Source: Klebsormidium nitens (Eukaryota; Streptophyta; Klebsormidiophyceae; Klebsormidiales; Klebsormidiaceae). Taken from it: a DNA stretch of 49,121 bases. The stretch covers positions 1 through 49,121 of the forward strand of contig DF237566.1 in assembly GCA_000708835.1 (NCBI GenBank). The letters run 5' to 3'. The notes beneath the pieces were generated by a model. It ran no database searches. It was not told the DNA's origin and worked only from the letters and a program-made list of their open reading frames with translations. Below, in pieces: positions 21,201 to 34,200 of this stretch (the stretch's first letter is position 1; every line of letters begins with the position of its first letter). A program made the translations under genes and the position numbers.

Positions 21201-21503
21201 ATTTTAGTACCTACGGTAATACGGTAGGTACTAGGAAGGTAGTACGCCACAGTGACCGATTGGAATTTGGCATTCAGGAATTGAAGTCTACGTGTGATCT
21301 GCAGACGAAGGTTTTGAAAAATCCACACCGGTGACCGTTCTATACTAGGTATTTAATTTACCAGTGGCGCTTCACCAAAATAGGTAAGATTTGGTCCTAC
21401 TAGTATACTACCTATCATCTGGCGCATATGTGATGTCAAACTCAAGAAGCCAGCGTGCTGCCATTCTTCTCCTCGAGTCCCAAATTCGTCGCAAAGCGCT
21501 AGA
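18269..21503. other. Repeat-rich spacer with an assembly gap
   Basis: I see no gene. Open frames at 18413-18817 and 19792-20148 lack recognisable protein features. From about 19390 to 21060 the DNA is dense in ggtacc and taccgtacggta palindromic motifs. Around 20430-20740 the motif aattggcgcaa recurs with gcgaaata. A run of 36 N (21132-21167) marks a gap. The first part probably holds the promoter of the minus-strand secreted-protein gene. Confidence 0.55.
21132..21167. other. Assembly gap (36 N)
   Basis: Thirty-six consecutive undetermined bases inside the repeat-rich spacer. The true length is unknown. Confidence 0.99.
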
Positions 21504-24500
21504 ATGTCGTCTGGCCATGGTGGTGGTGCTAAAACGTCACGAGGGACACCTCTCAAGCTGATCAATTGTCAAATTGTAAACATCCCTGCTAAAAGTGAAG
21601 CGCATGTTGGGACCAGATGGGGCACTATCTACATTGAAGCTGGCCTCGTTCAAAGAGTTGAATATGAGCCGACCACGATGTCGCCAGTTGCCATGCAACG
21701 CATCGACCCAGAGTGTATGGATGCTGCAAGCTGGACAGAGGTGGACGTTGGGGGTGCGTATGTGCTCCCTGGCTTCTGTGATGCACATGTGCATGTGACG
21801 GCAGTGACGGCCGATCTGAAGGCCATTGCTTCTCTACCGCCCTCTTTGGTAACCGCGCGCTCTTCCATAATCCTTCGAGACATGCTCTTCCGAGGCTTTA
21901 CAACGGTCAGGGATGCGGGCGGTTGCGACTGGGTAAGCACCTGGCTGGTGGACCTAGTGGGCGTTGATGCAATCGCCTTGCAGGCCATATTGTGGTGGTA
22001 TGCTGCTCTGGAAAGTACCTTTTAGTTGTGGTCGAATTGGCCTTGACCACCATTTGTAGATGGGTTTTCTTCAGAAGCCCGCATTTGGGCCATCTGTTAC
22101 ACCACTATCGGAGAGTGTTTGAGCATCGCATTCGGTGTCTGAGTAGCTGTAAGAAGAGGCATATTCAATACGATCGCTGAGTGTTTAGATCGGGCCAGCT
22201 ATGTGTGCAGCCGCTTATCGGAAGGATCCGCAAGCCGTGCTCACCCCGTTGTACAGGGCCTGGCTAAAGCAGTTGATGAGGGCACACTCATTGGGCCCCG
22301 TATCCTCTTCAGCGGACACGCTCTGTCTCAGACTGGGGGTCATGGCGACATGCGCGAGCGCGGGGACGAGGCCCTCGTGTCGTGCGGCTGCTGCCACGGC
22401 ACCAACGTGACCCTGGGCCGCGTGTGCGACGGCGTGCCCGAGGTGCGCAAAGCGGCCCGGGATGAGCTGCGCAAGGGGGCCTCGCAGATCAAGATCATGG
22501 CCAGCGGGGGGGTGGCCTCGCCGACCGACCGGCTGAGCAACCTGCAGGTGAGCCTCACTGCCCAGCCCACGTGCCAACACCTGCATGACCAGACCTGCAC
22601 CAACCGCTCTCATGACACTGGACTGGCCATCTATTTGTCATCCTGTTGGTTTGAGCGGAGTCAGCTGATTGCCCTGTCTGACGGGCTGTTGCCGGTGGTG
22701 GGCAGTAGGACACCGCGGCACGCCAAAGCTTTTGACACCACTGCTTTCAGGAGCTATGCTTTCCATCATCGTATCTCGATTGGAGGTCAGGCCTTGCATT
22801 TTCTGAGGCTGTGTTGCAGTAAAACGACCTTGGCCCAGGTCGGGTCAAGGCCTTCGGAGGGTGGCGTCTATCTGTTGGAACCTTGAAGCAAGCTCCCGCT
22901 GGTGTCCGCTTCTCTCTCGACACAGCGATTTCTACATGTTTGACTCTTGCAGTTCCTCTTCCTACCGGTTTGCTTGTTCTATCTAAGGACAAGGAGCAGC
23001 TTCTCAGAAGGGCACCGAGCCTGAGGATATGACCATGTTGTTCTGACTGCAGTTTTCGATTGAAGAGACGAAAGCCCTCGTTGAGGAGGCTTCCAACGCG
23101 GGGACCTACGTGTGCGCCCATGCCTACACCGCCCAAGCCATTAGACGAGCACTTGAGTGCGGTGTCCGGAGCATCGAGCATGGGAATGTGAGCAGTTCAC
23201 TTAACGTTCCTCCCTCCAGAATGAGGGTACATCTTTGGGCTTGCTTATGCCGCTGCTCTTGCCTCAAAGAGTGCCTCAAATCGCGTAGAGCTCCGTGGTG
23301 GTCGTTCCAACAGGAATTCTGTAGCATATATGCTGTCACCTTGCGCTTCACGCTTATGAGGATCTACTCTTGCGCCAAGGGCTTGTCCTCTTCCGAAAGA
23401 TACCACAGCAGACGCAAGCAGCTCAGTTTGTCAAGCTGGAGCCGTCTTTTGAGATCCAGCGGACGTCAAAAACTAGTCCCTCTCACACCCTTCCCGATTG
23501 TGAATGAGCATGGAAGCGAGTGAGCTTATTGAGGGGACAATCCCGCCCGGCATTTATACAAGCAGATCTGCAAGCTGACCGTCGAGGAGGCATGTCTGGA
23601 CTCAGCCCTTGACGTTCCCCTGCAGTTGATCGATGCGGAGACTCTGGACCTGCTGATCGCCAAGGACGCCTTCCTGGTACCCACTCTAGTTACGTATGAC
23701 AGGATACGAGCAGAGGGCGTCGAGGCAGGCATGCCGGCGGCACTCGTAGACAAGGTGAGCACTTGCTGCTGGCCTCGGAATGGCAGAAACGGCATCTTTT
23801 CTTTCTTAATGACTGACGTTGACGTGTGACAAGCTGGGCCCTCACATCAAGAGGTGACTTGTCTACGAGCAGCTTCAACATAGACCTATTCCAACTCTAG
23901 ATTTCGGGGGATCAGGCCAAGGCAGTGGAAGGCGGGTCTGATGACTGATACTGTGGGCTACGACGACTTGCTCCACCTTCTTAATGCGGTTGCTGCATCC
24001 TGCCGAGCAATCTCTTTGGAAGCCTGTCCCAAGTCGGATGCTTAGGGAGGCCGAGAAAGCAGTTTGCTTAGAGGCCGCGCCCACTCCGAGCGCGGCAAAG
24101 ATGACCGACAAGGGCTGCCTGGACTGCATCAGCGGCTTCGACGAATCCCAAAGTCTCCAGGGCCCCCGGCACTCTCCACGCCATGCGTGTCCCAGCTGAC
24201 GGTGTTACGCTGCGCCTCATGTCCAGGTGGCCGACATCCTGGAGCGGGGCGTGGAAGCTCTCGCACTGGCGGACGGCAAGGGCGCCCAGATCTGCTTCGG
24301 CAGCGACCTGCTCGGGACCATGCACAAGCACCAGTCGGCGGAGTTCGCCATCCGCAGCCGAGTGCAGACGCCCGAGGCGATTCTCCGAAGCGCCACCGCC
24401 ACCTTCGCGGAGCTGACGGGCCTGCAGGGGAAGGTGGGCTGCATCGCGGAAGGAGCCTATGCTGATCTCGTTGTCGTGGCCAAAGAGAAAAGTCCGCTAG

Positions 24501-24589
24501 ACGACATTACGGTCTTGTGCAACCCGGAAAGCATTCTCATGGTTGTTAAAGACGGCCGCATAGAGCTAGATCGACGGCGAAAACAGTGA
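21504..24589 (+). CDS. Metal-dependent amidohydrolase (imidazolonepropionase/dipeptidase-like)
   Basis: Five exons, all joined in phase 0: 21504-21932, 22257-22547, 23053-23187, 23626-23754 and 24227-24589, giving 448 aa. This is an amidohydrolase-superfamily TIM barrel. The metal ligands are all visible: HxH in GFCDAHVHV (H95, H97), the lysine expected to be carboxylated in ASQIKIMASGG (K222), H263 in CAHAYT, H283 in SIEHGN, and the catalytic Asp in CFGSDLLG (D355). Also typical are TTVRDAGG, HALSQTGGHGD, FLVPTLVTY and GAYADLVVV near the end. Relatives are mostly bacterial and fungal enzymes hydrolysing dipeptides or cyclic amides with two metals. The substrate here is unknown. Joining exon 4 directly to the last exon gives the family's continuous DK-VADILERG helix, so the open stretch at 23902-23948 is left in the intron. 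No targeting signal is evident. Confidence 0.87.
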
Positions 24590-26243
24590 TATGGTTGAAC
24601 GGATTGGTTGATTTAGAAGCAGAAAATATCGATTGTTGGCGCCCGCAATATCCCGTTTCTTCGGCAGATACCGACGATGCATGCCTTTTCGAAGATGAAA
24701 TCAGTGACCGCTTGCCACGAAATATATCAAGCAAGCTTTGACTCCCGCATCACGCATGCCGTGCTTGCCAGCGGCCCTGATCCGAAACCCTTTTGTACAA
24801 ACGCGTTCCTTCGTTCTCTCAGCGTAAGTTGCGCAAAGTAGGTCAATTCGCATGATGTGAGGAGCTTGGTACTAAGATCGGACGCCACGACCGGGCGGGC
24901 ACGGTAACATGCCTTTTTTAACGCCTAATCATGTACAAGCTGCTCCACACTGTAGCCGGAGGAAGTGCATAATTCCAAACTTGAACCGAATGGGTCTACA
25001 GTTTCGATCTTTCAAGCTGGCTAGCCTCGAATCGTATGCACATGTCCGCGCATGTGCAGCTCAGTGCACCTCGCTGCTGACTCTAGGTGTGAAAAGATGG
25101 TTCATGCAATTGAATTGGATGTGCAGATCAGATCTGCCTTTGAGCGTACTAGAGCTGCATGCTGGCACATGATCCATGATGCATGATTTCAACTGTAGCA
25201 TCACAATTTGATTCAAAGCACTTGCATTGTTTCAATATTGCGCCCGGGGCAATTGAAACATAGCATGGCTCGGCGCGGGAGTCCACCGTCATGCAATCAT
25301 TATAATTAAACAGATCACTTCATGTACACTACTCTCCGACGACGTACTAAGATTGCAAAAGCGCTGTAGGTCGGCGGCCGGATAACTTGAAACATATATA
25401 TGATGGCCGCGAGCTGCGGCCGGGCCCACATTTGCACAGAATCCGCCGTTTGGCCTGGCGGTTCAAAGGTGATCTCTTATGCATGCAGTATCAAGTTCGG
25501 CCGTACGTGCATCCTAGCTCTTGAATGAAAGCTAATAGATATAGATCCCGCGCGCTAGTGTGCATAGATTTTGCCACTGAGGCATACGCAGGTTGAATTG
25601 TCAATCGATGTTGGTGACTGAGGCTAACTTCAGCCATGGCGGGACAGCTGACTTAGCACTCGACATATCTTTATAACAAGTCGGTGGACTTGAGCATATC
25701 GCCTCGACGAAAATGTTAACATGTGAATATTGGCGACCAACCGGAGAATCCTGGTTGCAAGTAGCTTTTTGGCGCCTCTAATGCAGCTCTGTATGCCCAC
25801 TCTGATTGAACTGACAGTCGGCTCACGTACAGCCCAACATGCATTACGATGCAAGAGGCTGGAACCACTGGACAAAAATACAGCGACAGTGAATACTCCA
25901 AGGAAGGAAAGACCAGGCTGCACCAGAAACATGGTCTGAAACTACATACAGTAGAACACCAAAACAATCAGGCACTTTCGCTGAACACATTCTGAGGCTT
26001 ACACATACGGCGAGGATCCAAAGCTTTGCACTTGTTGTCCCACGTCCATCTTGCTGCACCTTGTACCAGCTTCGAAGCAGCTCAAACAGCCAACAGTCCG
26101 GTTCATATGTACAGGCACAATACTTGGGTCGTTCCCTTTCTTAAGCCCCTCATTCTCTGTCGTTCGCGGCAACAACCCGAGTCGCAAAGCGGCGCCCCCC
26201 CCGACCCGTCCGAGCTGCAGGCCCCGCAAGGCGTGTTGCTCGA
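24590..26243. other. Convergent intergenic spacer
   Basis: AT-rich DNA between the stop codons of the amidohydrolase and VID27 genes. It has many catg/gcatgc motifs (24900-25560) and no protein-like open frame on either strand. It should include both 3' UTRs; I cannot place the polyadenylation sites. Confidence 0.6.
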
Positions 26244-29200
26244 TCAGACGTTGAACGACGACACCTGCGCGGGCGTGGCCACCACCAGCGGCGCTTCCGG
26301 CGACGCGGCCCCGAGGAAGCTGTCGTGCATGAACTTGCTGTCGACGATGGACTCCGTCTTGGGCACGATCTTGTAGCAGTAGCACGTCTTGACGCCCGTC
26401 TGGTGCGCGTAGCACTCGTGGCCCGACTGCTTCACCCGCCGGAAGTTCCACACCACCGAGTACTGCCCCACCGTGGCCACCAGGTTGCGCTCCTGCGCGT
26501 CCGCCTCCGTCACCCACGAGAACTGCCCGTTGCGGAACTTGTGCCCCGGCCCCGCCGCGTGCGCGTCCACCGGGTTCAGCTTCAGCAGCCGCGGCGCCGC
26601 AATCTGGGACCCCGCGCGGCCCTGGAAGGCGTTCTTCTCGCGGCCGTCCTTCTTGTCGCGGTAGATGGTGCTGATCAGCATCAGGTACGTGTCCGTCGTC
26701 GCCAGGATCCACCGCCCGTCGTACGTCACATCGATGCTGCAACAGATAAGATGCGGCGAAAATATTACAACAATGACAAGCTCGAGGTTGGCCGACTTGT
26801 CCCGTTGCTTAAGGAAAAGGATGATTGTCTTTCGAAGAAAATTGGACATCCGCGAACGAGGCTTTAGCTTGCCAAATAAGCCCGATACAAGAAGCTGACC
26901 CCAGCTCAACCTGGGACCCAGGCAGCAACTGACGATGTGCAACCTCTTCGGACCCAAGTTCTTAAGCACGTTAACTCAATTTCCTCGGAACAGAAGGCTC
27001 GCGAAGTATCCGCCACACGACACTTCGACTCGTGAACAACTCCGCTGAAGGTCCCAAGGCATTCTCCAATAGCAAAGGTAAAATGTCTTGACTCTGCCCT
27101 TGCTTAGAACGAAGTCTGATTTTGCAAGAAAGGCAAGAGACAGATTGGCTCCGTTTGCTTCTATGTGGAAGCAAACGGACAGAAGGCACGAGTCACTGCG
27201 CAGCCCGTTTCGTCTTTGTGGCGGGGCGTGCTGCGGGCCCGCTCACCTGGTGACGGGCGAGCCGAGGCCTGGGAAGGCCGTCTTGGCCTGCCGCATGCTG
27301 GTGGTGCCGTAGAGGCGCACCTTGCCGTCCACGCTGCCCACCGCCACAAAGCCGTCCCCCGTGGTGGCCATGCAGTTGAAGTTGGTGCCGCGGCTGAACT
27401 GGTGGCCCTCCGACCAGTTCAAGGTCGGGGACGCAATTTCCTGCAACCACGAGCAGTGATGATGATTAAGGAAGTTGGGTACATGAGACCTTGCACAAAC
27501 CCCTGTGCGGTTCAGTAGCCTGTTTGACTCAATGGGACGATTGGCTTTAAAGCCCAAATCTGCAGGAGCAGCATCTCTTTCTTGAAGATTGTAACAGTAT
27601 GGAAGCAAGATGATTCGCGAAATCACAAGTCAGCCCCACTGCGAGGATCTTCTCGACAAAGGGTGTGAACAGGGCTCTTTTGATGAGTCCGCCAACTTCG
27701 AGCAAGTTTTATACGTTCTTCGGAGAGCAAAACCACTCCCTGCAGCCTAGTCTTGGCTTTCCAGTTTGTTTAGATTTTTGGCCAGATTCGAGAGAACAGA
27801 AGGTCTCTGTTGAAACAGAATTGCTCTGTGTAAATCAAATGCTGGAGAATAATGGGAAAGAGACTTTGCTTGGATACGGGGAAACCCCCTGGAGGTGTTC
27901 CAAAAGGTGGGCGGCGCACCTGCACGATGCCGTTCCTGTCGCGCATGTCCCAGCGCACGAGGCGGTTGTCGTCCAGCCCCATGAACGTGGCCCTGCTGCT
28001 GTCCAGCTGCGCGGCCTTGGTGTCGTTGGTGATGTCGCGCATGCCGATGTCCACCCCGTCCTTGGCAAACTTCCACTCCGCCACCACCTTGCCCGACTCA
28101 ATGTCCAGCTGGTGCACGCTCGACGCCTGCACGACATCCACGGACAGTGTAAGAGAGGTCAGCGCAACAGGCCACCCGCAAGACTGCAGGGCGGAAGAGA
28201 TTCAAATGGGCGTAGCTGCAAGATCCTCGCATGAGTTTGCTATGGGCTCTTCACAAAAACTGATGCACACAAACAGCAGAGTGCCAGCGTTAAGGTGGCG
28301 CTGACAGCTGCAGTACAAAAAGGATGTACCCTTCACATGGATGACCTATCTTCAGGACGCATGATGCCCCAAATAAGCGAAAGCTCGTACCAGATCACAA
28401 GCCAATTTTTACCTGTATACAGCCCACACTCTCATAAGTAATACAACATCATTCCAACACGTCAAGCCGTTGCCCCACTACTTACCAGGGCACCCAAGCT
28501 ATTGCACTCACATCAATTCTTTTGAGGGTGGTGTCCATTCATGGTAAAACGCCAACAAAGCCCTTGGAGGGCGCATTGGTCAATCAAGGCAACTATGCTG
28601 TGAGAACGATCAAATTTGTACAAAGTTGTGTACTCAATCAACCCTCAATCCACCCACCTGTAGAGCCCCCTGCTGCGGACTCAGCAACATCATGTTCGTC
28701 TCTCCCCTCATCAGCATCGCTTTCCTGGGGGTCATGTATCCTGGGGTCGTCGGGTACTTGATGGTGATGTCATCAGAATCAATGCCCTCCCTCATGTTCC
28801 GGAACACGTCCAAGCCCCCCGAGTGCAGCACGTAACTCTTGCCCATGGCCCCCATGGTCAACATCTGAGCGGTCCGCCCCGGGGTGGAGTTGGTCCGGGT
28901 TTCTCGGAGGCGCCCTTGAGGGGGCGGCGTGCTGGGCTCTTCCTCTGCATAGTCACATATGTATCGTCAAGAGCAGAAGGAGCGAAGCAGATGGCCAGCT
29001 CACACATGGCCCGACCGAACTTACTTTTCACACTTTTTGAGCAGGATTACGGACATGACGTCCAGGAGAAGGCAAGAAAGACAAGGGCACCCGCAATTGT
29101 ACACGCCCTCCCATTGGGAGAAAGCTTGAAGGTGGCTCCGTCAGCCAAAGAAAACCCGGACCAAGGATAGAAGATGGGACACAAGCTCAAGTGTGAGCAG

Positions 29201-29879
29201 GGTTCAGACAATAATCCACCTTTTGAGGTTCCGCGAAGTATGCACTTGATCCAATTTCAACGAGAAGTTCAGGAAAGTTTAAGAATTACCCCTGGTGCAA
29301 GGCTGGTAAGGTGGTAAACTTACCTGCGTCAAACATCATCTCGTCCGCATCCTGCCCCTTCCCAAAGGCCAGTGCATAGTCCTGACCAAAAACTTTGGCC
29401 TGGTTCTCTGTTGTTAGCTCCATGCCGTAGTTGTTCTCAAACAGCGCTGCCTCGTACTCAGCCACAAACTCTTTGTAGTCTGCTTCTTCCTTGAAGCGCA
29501 AAGCCCAGACACCATTGGCAACGAAGTCCACCCTCTTCTGCTGCGGATTGGACTGCAGGTTGAGCTCATTTGACACCGCGGCCAGCACTTCCCTCTTTCC
29601 CACGGCCAAGTACCACACCCTGTCCCCGCTGCCTGCCTCCTCCTCCTCTCTCTCATCCTCCTCCTCCTCATCGGACCCCTCCCCACCTTCGAGCAAGAAC
29701 CGAGGGGTGACTGAGGGATTGACAAGCGCCCACTTCCCCGTCTGCACCCCACCAGTATGTTGGTACAACTTTGCCGTTCCTACCGGCGCCTGCTTCTCAG
29801 GCGTCACAGTGACATCCCTCTCCTCGTCATAGTCCTCCCCCTCAGGAAGGTTGTTGTCCTGGCTCTGATTTTGTCCCAT
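26244..29879 (-). CDS. VID27: VID27-like protein (vacuolar import and degradation)
   Basis: Five exons with consistent phases: 29324-29879, 28658-28944, 27920-28126, 27247-27440 and 26244-26736, giving 578 aa, slightly shorter than the land-plant proteins. The N-terminus MGQNQSQ has Gly2 and Ser6, fitting N-myristoylation. An acidic run follows (about 65-86), then a PH-like region containing [22 protein letters not shown]. The C-terminal WD40-like domain holds the family's signature strings: [84 protein letters not shown] and [19 protein letters not shown]. Yeast Vid27 is linked to vacuolar import and degradation; plant homologs lack a settled biochemical role. Cytosolic, possibly membrane-attached, location is inferred. 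Confidence 0.92.
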
Positions 29880-31291
29880 GATGCTGAATGCGTCTGCGCA
29901 ACTCGCAAGTTGGACAACACGCTGGCCCCTTTGTGCCTGCACGACAAATGGTCCCTGCCCCTGAAACAAAACCTGCGTGAAGCACGCTGGTGTCTACCTC
30001 CTCTCGCCTCGTCGCCGTCACCCAGCCGCTCCAATCACACACCCGGGCCTTTCACAATGCCATTGCAGCCACCGCCCCTTTCAGTACCGTTGACACCCGC
30101 GTTAACATCATCCACAATCAGAAGAAGTTGCAAGCTAGAGTTGGTTGATCTCAATGCTCATGCAGTGCAAAAGGCACCCGCAGTGCGCACAAGCGAGTCC
30201 AGGTCATTCTTCAAATGTAAGCCGTCGATGATGATTTCGGCGCGACGTTGGACCGTCACGATGATCTGCATCCAGTTGGAGCATACAAATCCCCACGCAA
30301 CAGCTGGGGCTCACCGTCGCGAGCCCAGTCCGCGGACTTGCAATGCACAGCTGGCTCCGTGGTAGACGATGCCAACATGAATGTCAGAGATAATGGCGGA
30401 ACATGATCACTGTGACATTTTCAGAATACCTACATCTGCACCATTCAAATGATTGAGAGCCTTTGGTAACATTGTGTGCGCGGCGAGCGCATGCACTGGG
30501 AGGGTACTGGGACCTGACAAACAGTTCTGCTTGCGAGCCCGGCGTGCCTCAAAAGTGCGAAATCTCATACTCAAACCAGTCAAAGTACGCGTGCTTCTAG
30601 GCTCCATTTCGAAGCACCACAAATGTTATACGGGTCACTCAGATTTAATTTGGTTTCATTAGTAGCAGGCTACGACATACGTACATAAGAAATCTACAAC
30701 CAATGCATCTTTCCATAAAGACTTCAGCACGAGGGTCGAGCTGGACCTGCACCTGATACGACAGCGAGCTGGTCGGGAACATTGCATTCAAGTATTCAAT
30801 GACACAAACCGGACATCCTCGTGGGTTTGCCCTAGTCAACAACTCCCGTCCGTGCCATTACTTGCCTGGCAGAATTTTGGTCGAAGCTGCATTCCATTGC
30901 TGCACAAAGGTCGAATCCGGCAAGGGATGCAACCACAGTCTCTGCATATCGTGCATTTCAGACATCCGAGGGTTGGCGGCGAGTTGCAAGAAACTGGGTC
31001 CTTACCTCCGTATGCTCATTGGCGCTTGTGTGACGCAGGGGACGTACCACCGGAACATCATGAAGGACCGTAATCCAAACCAATATCCTGCGCAAATAGG
31101 AGCAAATTGTCAGACATGAAGCACCTCGACCCAAAAGGTCGTGCAAAAACGGCGGCTGTTCCTGCTGCCTGCAAAGCAGCCGTCCACATTGCCACTCTCG
31201 TTTCATCAAGCCTAATCACCTCTGAAAGTGGAAACGAGATGCACATCACAGTCCACAGCGCTCCCGCAATGCCGGATGCTGCACTCACCTG
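29880..31291. other. Intergenic spacer between VID27 and DNase II genes
   Basis: Contains the 5' region of VID27 and the 3' region of the DNase II gene, both on the minus strand. No additional gene is supported. A strong splice donor (GTGAGT, minus strand at 31288-31283) follows the DNase II stop after three bases, so a 3' UTR intron probably lies in this spacer. Confidence 0.5.
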
Positions 31292-34200
31292 CTACGAGTC
31301 CCCACTTCCTTCGCCTGCCTGCGAACAGCTCTCCACCTCGACGATGAGTTTTCGGAAGCTCTCAAAGATGGCCCGGTTGTCCAGGAAGCATGCGGCTCCG
31401 CCCCCCCGCCGCCCTTGGCTCATCTGCCGGTTCATGTCGCTCAAGCAGACAGGGGGAGCAACGCGGAACAGCCCGGCGGACAGCCCCGAGGGCGACGCCG
31501 AGTGCTGCACATCGGGGCGGGTATCGAAGCAGACAGTCAGGCCAGGACAAGTGGCGCTTTTGACACAGACACTCAGCAAGTGTCTTGCGGCAGTGTTTGC
31601 ATACAACGTTTGAGCTTTAAGCAGGACTCGACCGGGCAAGAACCTCCACAATCTGTCTGCCAAAAGTCAAGCAGTCGCCACATGATACACTTCGGCTTGG
31701 TACACTTTGGCGCCAACGTCGCAACTGATGCGGCTGAAGCAATCAGCGGAACGGGTCGAACGGAACTGGGTTTGCTACAGCGGACTCGGTCGTGACTACC
31801 GGTCACGTCACCCATGAAGGCAGTCAGGATTTGGTACATATGTTGTTCGCCGACGGATCTCAGCGTCGGTGTAGCAACACAAACAACTCGTCTGTTATGA
31901 CCACTGAATTCGTCGGATCCGAACGCCCAGCGCTCGAAACCGGCCACCGACACTCATGTGACCTTTTTGCTAAAGCAGATTGTCTGTTCGTTTGCCGCTC
32001 ATACCGCCCAACACTAATCGATGTAGATGCCCATCAGACGATTTGAAGGACAGCGACGAAGGGTGAGGAAACGACAGCGTCAAATCCATACATGTTCATC
32101 ATCGGCAAGGGAATTGGAGCATCAAAGTATCTGGTTCTTTTCAGTGGATATCCACGTGATATCAAAGTCTTCTAGCAAGCATCCTGGAAGCCAGCTCTGG
32201 CACGTATCAAGTCAGAAACACCGAGTGGAGTAAGGAATACTCCCCAAGCGTTCCTGGATATGCTCGGGCGTGTGCCGCGAAACCACGCCAGGCGCCCGAG
32301 CCATCTTCTGGGTGCGAGAGCAGTTCGCCCGCAGTGGGCAGGTAAGCGGACGGGGCCTCACCTGGTCAGCGGTGACGTCAAATGGAACCCCCCACTTGGA
32401 GTGGTCCGCATGAACACCCCAGCTCCCTGCCAGCAGAGAACGATAGTGGGTGTTTCAAGAACAACCAAAGCACGGACGGCAAGTCGGTAAGCAAAGGAGA
32501 CATGCTGGCTTTGAAGGACACACTGCATGTTTCCAGATTCATCCAGGCAAGAATCAAAACGGATCCGATAAAGTCCTTGAGCTTCGACTTTGATACTTTT
32601 CTGGATTGCAAGCGGTTATCAATAAATGACCCGTTGGGTTGCCCTGTCTGGAGTCAAGCCTCCCTGCCAGAGAAGCTCCGCGGGTCCCGCCTCACACATG
32701 GGGGCCGCCATCTCCGCTTCCGGCACAGCGACCTGCTTGACAGTGAACGAGGGGAAGCGTGTCCCGTTGCAGCCCGAGGGTTGCGGTGCCGCCTCCCCGT
32801 TCTGCCACGTTTCCCAGGCCATGGGCAGCGCGAAGAAAGGCTCCACCTGCGGAATAACAAACCGTTGAGCTGATGGGCCGAAACCACGCGGTTAGAGGCT
32901 CTCGGCCAAAACTTAAATTTCCATCACCTGTTTGAAAACCATTTCTGCTGAGGAAGAAGTGTTTGAGTGCTGCAATAATGATTTAGATCAGAGAAGGCTT
33001 TATCCCCTGAATTGTAATTTCGACATGTCTTGCTTGAATTTTCACAAGTCCCTTGACAACCGAAGTCGGGATTCGCCAGCCCATAAGGTAGACATGCAAT
33101 GCTAACAGAACAACCTTCCAACGGTCTCGAGAGGCCTGTCAGAATCTGCTCATATTGGCCATCACGCTTGCGTAATGCTTCCCCGTTTGAAACAAGGATG
33201 TGTGTGATACCCGCTGGTTTTGAATTACTCGGCCCACAGATCCGAAAACTGCCACACAAGAGCAACCAGATTTTTGATCTCCACAGACGCTCCGATTCCC
33301 TGAACAAGTGAACAAACCCGGTAACCTCACCAGTTGCTCGTAGAGCCAAATTGGCCATTTATATACGGTCGGCCTTTTTGCAAACAGGGCAAAGCTTTGG
33401 CCTCCAAGAGAGCGCACGATCTGGCCTCGCACCCAGGGGGGGGCCTTGCTGGAGCGCGCCATTCGGTGGGGCCCAAACGAGATGAGGCGCTGCACGTGCG
33501 GGTACAGCGCCTGGGAGGCAGCCGCAAGCCGGGCCGCATAAACCCACACGCCTGACGTCCCAAGAACACGGCCAACAAGATCTAGCTGCTCTTGATCTGT
33601 GCGAAGAACGAGTCAGGTGCGTGTAAGAGTTGAAGGGCTTGAAGACTCTCCTCGAGAAGCAGTTGATGAAAGCCTCGCTCTTGCAATCCACTTTCAATGG
33701 TTGAAGGAAGAGGCACATACTTCAGAACCTTGCCCGACGAGGCGACTAAGGCGGAATTGATGGTACTCAAAGGAATTGATGAGTAGCGTTTGCAAACCAA
33801 TTTTCAAGCGGAGGTACTGCCTTAAGCGATATGCAATGCCAGCTTCAAGCTACCTCCTGGAGCTGGTCTGAGCTTCCACCCCAAAGCTCTGGAACTGCTC
33901 CTCCCTGGCCCAACGAATGAATACTAACAGACTCTACAGTTTAAACAGAGCGCGCGCTGGCAGGCTTGCACTCACCCAAGGATACACATAGCATGCTCTG
34001 GCCGTACTTGAGCTGTGGGGGGTGGATTCCGCGGTAGGGGCCGTCGTGCGGGTGGCTTGGCGTCTTGGGGATGCTGTGGGTCAGCCAGAAGCCGCGCTGG
34101 GGGCCAAATCCCAGGACCCCCTTGGCGTGTGCGCCCCACCCCCAGCAGTGCGCAGGCTGCCCCGTTATATCCGGGTACTCGTCGGAATACATCACATAAC

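Noticed and set aside
23902-23948. Possible extra exon (ISGDQAKAVEG) in the amidohydrolase gene
   Set aside because: No donor keeps the phase, and exon 4 joined directly to the last exon reproduces the family's continuous sequence.
25999-26742. 247-codon minus-strand open frame in another frame of VID27 exon 5
   Set aside because: Ala/Gly/Arg-rich shadow frame. The overlapping frame carries the conserved VID27 motifs.
26325-26867. 180-codon plus-strand open frame opposite VID27
   Set aside because: It is an Arg/Val-rich shadow of the GC-rich last VID27 exon on the other strand.
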